Assembly (NCBI GenBank): GCA_902784045.1 | Contig: CACZTE010000181.1 | Location: forward strand, 1-10,595 | From: an uncultured Eubacterium sp. | GTDB lineage: Bacteria > Bacillota > Clostridia > Eubacteriales > Eubacteriaceae | Direction: 5' to 3' | Length of the DNA stretch: 10,595 nt | Shown: piece after piece, positions 7,320 through 10,595 of the stretch | Layout of the letters: each line of letters opens with the position of its first letter | Numbering within the stretch: position 1 is the first letter of the stretch | The notes under the pieces: model-generated | The model's input: only the letters and a program-made list of their open reading frames with translations | What the model was told of the DNA's origin: nothing | Databases searched by the model: none | Position numbers and translations under genes: made by a program

Positions 7320-7988
7320 CTAAGCTTTATTCATCAAATAGGCCTTGGCCGCGTTCTGTTCCGCTTCCTTTTTGGTTTTGCCGCTTCCCTCAGTTTCGCG
7401 ATGATGATTAATGCGAAGAGAGACGCAAAAGGTTTTGTTGTGTTCAGGACCGGAAGCCGATTCAAGAACATATTCAATAACACTATTGCCATGCTGTTGA
7501 ATTTGTTCTTGAAGCTTTGTTTTATAGTCGTTCACCAGTTTTCCGGCAAGAGCAAGCTCCATGTTATCCGCCAAAAGACTTAAGGTCATAGCCTTCGCCT
7601 GTTCAAAATCGCTGTCCAAAAACACAGCGCCGATAATCGCTTCAAAGGCGTTTTCCAAATTGGAACGGCGTTTTCTGCCTCCTGTGACATCTTCGCCTTT
7701 TCCCATAATGAGATAATCACCCAAGGAAATGGCATTTGCCGCCCGGGACAAAGATTCACTGCAGACAACGCTGGCGCGAAACCTGGTCATTTCTCCTTCG
7801 CTTAAATGTCCCAAGTGAAACAAATACTCGCTCACCGTTAGTTCAAGAACGGCGTCGCCGAGAAATTCAAGCCGCTCATTGTTAAACGTTTCTCCGACAG
7901 AGCTGTGAGTCAGGGCTTCTTCAAGAATGACCCTGTTTTTAAATTGGTAGCCCAATTGAGCTTCAAGTTGATTGGTATCTTTCATCAT
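7320..7988 (-). CDS. rnc: Ribonuclease III
   Basis: Double-strand-specific endoribonuclease that processes rRNA precursors and structured mRNA. The product has 222 residues from the ATG at 7988. The nuclease domain (about 5-145) has the signature NERLEFLGDAVLEL from 37, giving the catalytic E41 and D45, and ends with the helix NLENAFEAIIGAVFLDS containing E116. A double-stranded-RNA-binding domain fills about 152-222 (NDYKTKLQEQIQQHG... GKTKKEAEQNAAKAYL). Position 113 is N where the well-studied enzymes (E. coli D114) have a metal-binding Asp. The start is uncertain: ATG ATG at 7988/7985 has only a weak site (AAGAAG), and an in-frame GTG at 8027 has none. The gene is tightly followed by smc. 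Upstream it is separated from acpP by two terminators with no clear promoter between. Confidence 0.95.
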   Translation of the reverse strand: MMKDTNQLEAQLGYQFKNRVILEEALTHSSVGETFNNERLEFLGDAVLELTVSEYLFHLGHLSEGEMTRFRASVVCSESLSRAANAISLGDYLIMGKGEDVTGGRKRRSNLENAFEAIIGAVFLDSDFEQAKAMTLSLLADNMELALAGKLVNDYKTKLQEQIQQHGNSVIEYVLESASGPEHNKTFCVSLRINHHRETEGSGKTKKEAEQNAAKAYLMNKA

Positions 7989-8047
7989 GATTGTCTTCTT
8001 TTTCGATGCAGCGCGGAAAGCATCCACGCGTTTTTTCGGGTGATTTC

Positions 8048-8074
8048 AAAAAAGCCTTCGGAAATCCCGAAGGC
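8048..8074 (-). terminator. Intrinsic terminator between acpP and rnc (distal)
   Basis: GCCTTCGG (8074-8067, minus strand) pairs perfectly with CCGAAGGC (8061-8054) around a 5-base loop, and six T follow (8053-8048). This is a textbook leftward Rho-independent terminator. It stands 44 bases after the acpP stop and 59 bases before the rnc start. Confidence 0.88.
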
Positions 8075-8091
8075 CATCTTTGGCTGATGAC

Positions 8092-8112
8092 AAAAAGACG
8101 GCATGGGCCGCC
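8092..8112 (-). terminator. Intrinsic terminator just after acpP (proximal)
   Basis: GGCGGC (8112-8107) pairs with GCCGTC (8102-8097) around CCAT: 6 bp including one G-U, followed by five T (8096-8092). It begins 6 bases past the acpP stop, giving a tandem pair with the stronger terminator at 8048-8074. Confidence 0.65.
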
Positions 8113-8118
8113 CGCGAA

Positions 8119-8349
8119 TTATCCTTCGATCAGCGCAATAATATCGCCGACGGTCTTGATGTTTTTAAGGGCTTCATCCGGTACTTTTTTCCCGAATTCA
8201 TCTTCAAACACCATCACCATTTCCACCAAATCCAAAGAATCGGCTTCTAAATCTTTCACCAAATCGGTTTCTTCCGTAATGTCATTTTCATCGACGTCAA
8301 GCTGTTCTGCAATAATTGACTTCACAATTTTCAGTGTATCCTGACTCAT
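8119..8349 (-). CDS. acpP: Acyl carrier protein
   Basis: Small acidic carrier that holds growing acyl chains on a 4'-phosphopantetheine arm during fatty acid synthesis and supplies acyl-ACP to PlsX. The 76 residues are the standard length. The attachment motif is DSLDLVE with the modified serine at S38, inside EADSLDLVEMVMVFEDEFG. The ends VKSIIAEQLDV and TVGDIIALIEG are typical of primary-metabolism ACPs rather than polyketide carriers. The ribosome site AGGAG stands 6 bases before ATG. It follows plsX after 187 bases and is closed by two terminators, so acpP can be made as a short abundant transcript from its own promoter, with plsX read-through as an alternative. Confidence 0.97.
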   Translation of the reverse strand: MSQDTLKIVKSIIAEQLDVDENDITEETDLVKDLEADSLDLVEMVMVFEDEFGKKVPDEALKNIKTVGDIIALIEG

Positions 8350-8372
8350 TTTTTTCTCCTGCGTTTTAAATG

Positions 8373-8401
8373 ATTAACCCCGTTAACGGGTTGATGAACA
8401 A
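8373..8401 (-). promoter_or_regulatory. Candidate acpP promoter with palindrome in the spacer
   Basis: The minus strand shows TTGTTC (8401-8396), 17 bases and GTTAAT (8378-8373), a weak -35 (3 of 6) and fair -10 (4 of 6). The predicted start near 8366 would leave a short leader with the ribosome site AGGAG in place. The spacer is filled by a near-perfect palindrome (8376-8392; arms AACCC/GGGTT around GTTAAC, one extra base), and a 10-bp palindrome AATCCGGATT lies just upstream (8401-8410). The arrangement suggests a regulated promoter but each part is weak. The rest of the 187-base plsX-acpP spacer (8411-8536) is A-rich on this strand and shows no further element I can support. Confidence 0.3.
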
Positions 8402-8536
8402 ATCCGGATTGTTTTCGGACGGCCATGGACTTCGTTCGTTTTTCTGTTCTTGTTTTTACGGTTAAGCAGCTTAGTGATAATCAGTCTGAAAAGCCCTCAA
8501 CGGCCTCAAACAAAAACAGCATCATTCACATATTAA

Positions 8537-9532
8537 TTAATTCGCGAGAGCCGCTTTGACCCGCAAGGTGATATCGGCTTTTCCGTAAGCCGCGGCCTGT
8601 CCAATCGCGTTTTTAAAGGCGTAGGCGGAGCTGCTTCCGTGGGCCTTAATAACGCCGCCTTTGACTCCCAAAAACGGTGAGCCGCCGATTTCATCGGAAC
8701 TGAATTGTTTTTTGAGACCGCTCAAATCACTTTTGATCAGGGCACCGGCCAATTTTCCTTTAGCGGACGCCATCAGCGTATCTTTTATGGTCTTCATCAG
8801 CACCGACGACGTTCCCTCAATGGATTTTAAGAGAATATTACCTGTAAATCCATCGGTTACAATAACATCCGCTTCGGAGCGCAAAACTTCTTTTGACTCA
8901 ATATTGCCAATAAAACTGATACCAGATTGCTTAGAAAGCAACTCATAGGCTTCTTTGACAGCCATGCTCCCCTTTTCTGCTTCGGTACCGATGTTGAGCA
9001 GTGCCACTTTCGGGTTTTTGACGCCCAAAATCTGTTCGGAATAGATGCTCCCCATGGCCGCGAATTGAGAAAGATACAAAGGCTTACAATCCGCGTTGGC
9101 ACCGCAGTCAATGAGCAGCGCTCGGCCGCCGTCCATTCTGGGAAGCGGCGCGGCGAGAGCCGGTCTTTTGATGCCTTTAATGCGCCCGAGTTTCAAAAGC
9201 GCCCCGGTCAAAAGCGCCCCGGTGCTCCCGGCAGATACCAGCACGGCGTTGTCATCCCCCTTCATCGCGTCTAAAGCGACGACGAGTGATGAATCGTTTT
9301 TATGTCTGACCGCGTAGACGGGCTCTTCGTCAAAGCCGATGACAGAATCAGCGTGAATAACCCGCACATCGTCTCGGGGCACATCGTATTTTGCCAGTTC
9401 TTTGTTGATATCCGTTTCACGGCCAACCAAGGTCACCGGAATCTGATAGGCTTTTACCGCCATGACGGCGCCTTCCACCGTTGCCTGCGGCGCGAAATCG
9501 CCGCCCATGGCGTCTACATAAATATTTGTCAC
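8537..9532 (-). CDS. plsX: Phosphate acyltransferase PlsX
   Basis: PlsX converts acyl-ACP and phosphate to acyl-phosphate, the acyl donor for PlsY, and is the first step of phospholipid synthesis in most Gram-positive bacteria. It acts at the inner face of the membrane as a peripheral enzyme. The 331 residues carry the N-terminal signature YVDAMGGDFAP (5-15), SAGSTGA (100-106), LLNIGTEAEKG (178-188), GNIE (209-212) and VTDGFTGN (225-232). The start is a GTG at 9532, supported by GGGAG 6 bases upstream and by the family start MxIxVDAMGGD. It lies 107 bases after rpmF across a strong hairpin, and before acpP, its substrate carrier. Confidence 0.97.
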   Translation of the reverse strand: MTNIYVDAMGGDFAPQATVEGAVMAVKAYQIPVTLVGRETDINKELAKYDVPRDDVRVIHADSVIGFDEEPVYAVRHKNDSSLVVALDAMKGDDNAVLVSAGSTGALLTGALLKLGRIKGIKRPALAAPLPRMDGGRALLIDCGANADCKPLYLSQFAAMGSIYSEQILGVKNPKVALLNIGTEAEKGSMAVKEAYELLSKQSGISFIGNIESKEVLRSEADVIVTDGFTGNILLKSIEGTSSVLMKTIKDTLMASAKGKLAGALIKSDLSGLKKQFSSDEIGGSPFLGVKGGVIKAHGSSSAYAFKNAIGQAAAYGKADITLRVKAALAN

Positions 9533-9538
9533 TTAAGA

Positions 9539-9543
9539 CTCCC
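9539..9543 (-). promoter_or_regulatory. Ribosome binding site for the GTG start of plsX
   Basis: GGGAG on the minus strand is 6 bases before GTG (9532-9530). No ATG lies in a better place, and the frame then begins MTNIYVDAMGGD, as expected for PlsX. Confidence 0.6.
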
Positions 9544-9564
9544 AAAAAACAGAATTTAAATGGA

Positions 9565-9587
9565 GAAACTCGGCAAAGCCGAGTTTC
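9565..9587 (-). promoter_or_regulatory. Strong hairpin between rpmF and plsX
   Basis: GAAACTCGGC (9587-9578, minus strand) and GCCGAGTTTC (9574-9565) form a perfect 10-bp stem with a 3-base loop. Only a poor T tract follows (TCCATTTAAATT), so full termination is doubtful in this direction. It may be a partial terminator, an mRNA-stabilising end for rpmF, or the 5' hairpin of a separate plsX transcript. Confidence 0.6.
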
Positions 9588-9591
9588 CTTC

Positions 9592-9618
9592 ATTACATAT
9601 TCATTCTATTATTATCAA
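9592..9618 (-). promoter_or_regulatory. Possible weak promoter for plsX
   Basis: TTGATA (9618-9613, 5 of 6) and TGTAAT (9597-9592, 5 of 6) on the minus strand are separated by 15 bases, shorter than the preferred 17. If used, transcription would start right at the hairpin at 9565-9587. The AT-rich context makes a chance match likely. Confidence 0.25.
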
Positions 9619-9639
9619 TGATTCATCCGGCGGATTGTA

Positions 9640-9816
9640 TTAGTTTTCTGCTAAAACTTCGACATCTTTATACGTTCCGCAGGATTTGCAAACACGATGG
9701 GGCAATTTGATTTCGCCGCATTTCGGACAAACACTCATGCCGGGCATCGCAAGTTTGTAATGTGTTCTTCTTTTATCGCGACGTGCTTTGGATGTTTTTC
9801 TCTTGGGTACTGCCAT
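9640..9816 (-). CDS. rpmF: 50S ribosomal protein L32
   Basis: Small basic protein of the large ribosomal subunit. The 58 residues begin [20 protein letters not shown], the hallmark of L32. They carry a zinc-ribbon with C30-x2-C33 (CPKCGEI) and C43-x2-C46 (CKSCGTY), so this is the zinc-binding (C+) form. The ribosome site AGGAGGT, 7 bases before ATG, is the best in the window. The gap to yceD is 30 bases. yceD-rpmF-plsX is a widely conserved order linking ribosome and lipid synthesis. Confidence 0.97.
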   Translation of the reverse strand: MAVPKRKTSKARRDKRRTHYKLAMPGMSVCPKCGEIKLPHRVCKSCGTYKDVEVLAEN

Positions 9817-9846
9817 TATTATTACCTCCTATTATTTTCTTTTGGT

Positions 9847-10380
9847 TCACAGCAGCGCTTTTAAAGCTGCCATGCGAGGATCCGTCTCGGGTTCCGGCTC
9901 GGGACAGGGGCAAGGCCCGTCATTGAGATCAGCGCCGCATCGCGGACACAAACCTTTGCAATCCGGACGGCACAACACACGGAAAGGTTCATTCACAAAA
10001 AGGCATTCTTCGATTGCGGGTAAAATGCTTATTTCCTCTGTCTCCGCGGGAACATCAAGGGTTTCCCGATAATCAAAATCGCAGGCATAAGCCGTCGGTT
10101 TTAGACAGCGGGCGCAGGGATAGCGCATTTCTCCGGACAAATGAAAACACACCTCGACATGTGTTTGACTTTGCATTTTTATTTGACCTTCCGCCAAAAG
10201 CCCCGCCTCGGAAATAACACCGGATAACTCTTGACGCGAATCGTCAAGGGCCTCTTGTGTGATCACAAAAGAAAAAGGATAGGGCTTACCGTTTTGTAAT
10301 ACTTCTCGTTGAATCCTCATCATATCCACCCGCTTCGCTCGATAAGTTCGCATATGCCAAATCAAGATTTGGATGCTCAC
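9847..10380 (-). CDS. yceD: YceD/DUF177 family protein
   Basis: Conserved protein encoded immediately before rpmF in most bacteria. In plants and E. coli the family is linked to 23S rRNA accumulation; the exact activity is not settled. From the GTG at 10380 the product has 177 residues. The core has the CARC pair (C89, C92), and the clostridial tail LCRPDCKGLCPRCG carries C137, C141, C145 and C148, probably a metal site, then an unusual CPCPEPEPETDP. The start is ambiguous. GTG 10380 has GGAG 5 bases upstream and fits a promoter start near 10398, but adds about 20 residues (MSIQILIWHMRTYRAKRVDM). The family start would be the ATG at 10323 or 10320 (MRIQREVLQNGK), whose site GGGTGG is poor. 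All readings share one frame. Confidence 0.9.
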   Translation of the reverse strand: MSIQILIWHMRTYRAKRVDMMRIQREVLQNGKPYPFSFVITQEALDDSRQELSGVISEAGLLAEGQIKMQSQTHVEVCFHLSGEMRYPCARCLKPTAYACDFDYRETLDVPAETEEISILPAIEECLFVNEPFRVLCRPDCKGLCPRCGADLNDGPCPCPEPEPETDPRMAALKALL

Positions 10381-10385
10381 TTATA

Positions 10386-10389
10386 CTCC
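10386..10389 (-). promoter_or_regulatory. Ribosome binding site supporting the GTG start of yceD
   Basis: GGAG on the minus strand stands 5 bases before GTG (10380-10378), and close behind the predicted transcription start. It supports the longer form of YceD, but family alignment favours the inner ATG, so the choice is open. Confidence 0.45.
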
Positions 10390-10428
10390 AAATGGGCAAA
10401 CCACATTATAATTGAGGTTTGCCCATTT
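10390..10428 (-). promoter_or_regulatory. Perfect 13-bp inverted repeat flanking the yceD -10 box
   Basis: AAATGGGCAAACC (10428-10416, minus strand) and GGTTTGCCCATTT (10402-10390) are exact reverse complements, 13 bases apart, centre to centre 26 bp. One arm fills the spacer behind the -35, the other covers the expected transcription start, and the -10 sits between. Since transcripts from this promoter would lack the upstream arm, a DNA operator is more likely than an RNA hairpin. I do not recognise the motif. Confidence 0.65.
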
Positions 10429-10434
10429 TGTCAA
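10405..10434 (-). promoter_or_regulatory. Consensus sigma-A promoter of yceD-rpmF(-plsX)
   Basis: TTGACA (10434-10429, 6 of 6) and TATAAT (10410-10405, 6 of 6) on the minus strand are 18 bases apart. The predicted start is near 10398. This separates yceD from ackA. Matching both boxes exactly fits a strongly expressed ribosomal-protein unit. Confidence 0.88.
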
Positions 10435-10484
10435 GAGATTGTCTTTAATTTTTATTCCAATCTGTCATGTTATTAAAATTCGGA

Positions 10485-10595
10485 TTAGGCATTAACCAAT
10501 TCGACAGTATCGCGGGCGATCATCAATTCTTCGTTGGTGGGAATGACCATCACAGCTGTTTTGGAATCAGGTGTGCTGATAATCATTTCTTCGCC
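10485..10595 (-). CDS. ackA: Acetate kinase, C-terminal end (partial)
   Basis: The last 36 codons of a gene that enters from the right edge, ending with TAA at 10487-10485. The translated end reads GEEMIISTPDSKTAVMVIPT, then NEELMIARDTVELVNA. The segment VIPTNEELMIARDT is the conserved C-terminus of acetate kinase, which makes ATP and acetate from acetyl-phosphate. ackA commonly precedes yceD-rpmF in Clostridia, which agrees with a fermentative or acetogenic life. No convincing terminator is visible between this stop and the yceD promoter (10435-10484). Only a weak 6-bp repeat (AGATTG/CAATCT) is seen there. Confidence 0.92.
   Translation of the reverse strand, partial: GEEMIISTPDSKTAVMVIPTNEELMIARDTVELVNA

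Noticed and set aside
8471..8500. Possible plsX terminator (AGGCC/GGCTT stem followed by TT)
   Set aside because: Only 5 bp with a G-U pair and a very short T run, too weak to call.

Overview
The window is a conserved housekeeping block from a Firmicute, most likely of the class Clostridia. The reasons are the gene order (ackA - yceD/DUF177 - rpmF - plsX - acpP - rnc - smc - ftsY - ylxM - ffh - rpsP - khpA), the presence of ylxM and khpA, the CxxxC...GLCPxCG form of DUF177, the Gram-positive style Shine-Dalgarno sites (AGGAGGT, AGGAG, AGGTGAT) and the near-consensus sigma-A promoters. Base composition is roughly balanced, so this is not a very AT-rich Clostridium. The genus cannot be fixed from the sequence. 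All twelve genes lie on the minus strand, so transcription runs from right to left. No mobile element, CRISPR array, tRNA or rRNA was seen.

From right to left: the 3' end of acetate kinase (ackA) enters at the right edge. A consensus promoter at about 10405-10434, flanked by a perfect 13-bp inverted repeat, then starts the yceD-rpmF unit. A strong hairpin separates rpmF from plsX (GTG start). acpP follows 187 bases after plsX and ends at two back-to-back intrinsic terminators. After them come rnc and smc, 13 bases apart, with no obvious promoter of their own. A 150-base spacer leads to ftsY. A second strong promoter (2585-2613), overlapped by a palindrome, starts a leader of about 100 bases with a foldable inverted repeat. 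That leader precedes the tight ylxM-ffh-rpsP-khpA group, which ends at an intrinsic terminator 8 bases after khpA, with a second terminator further down.

The genes fall into linked jobs: entry to phospholipid synthesis (plsX makes acyl-phosphate from acyl-ACP, acpP is the carrier), ribosome parts and RNA handling (rpmF, rpsP, rnc, khpA, probably yceD), chromosome organisation (smc), and co-translational membrane targeting (both SRP GTPases, ffh and ftsY, with the accessory protein ylxM). The coding content is ordinary. The less explained material is in the spacers: palindromes on promoters, tandem terminators and structured leaders. No intergenic stretch reaches 300 bases. The longest are 2476-2632, 3566-3715, 7989-8118 and 8350-8536, and each is described below. 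I did not find a previously undescribed multi-gene system here.
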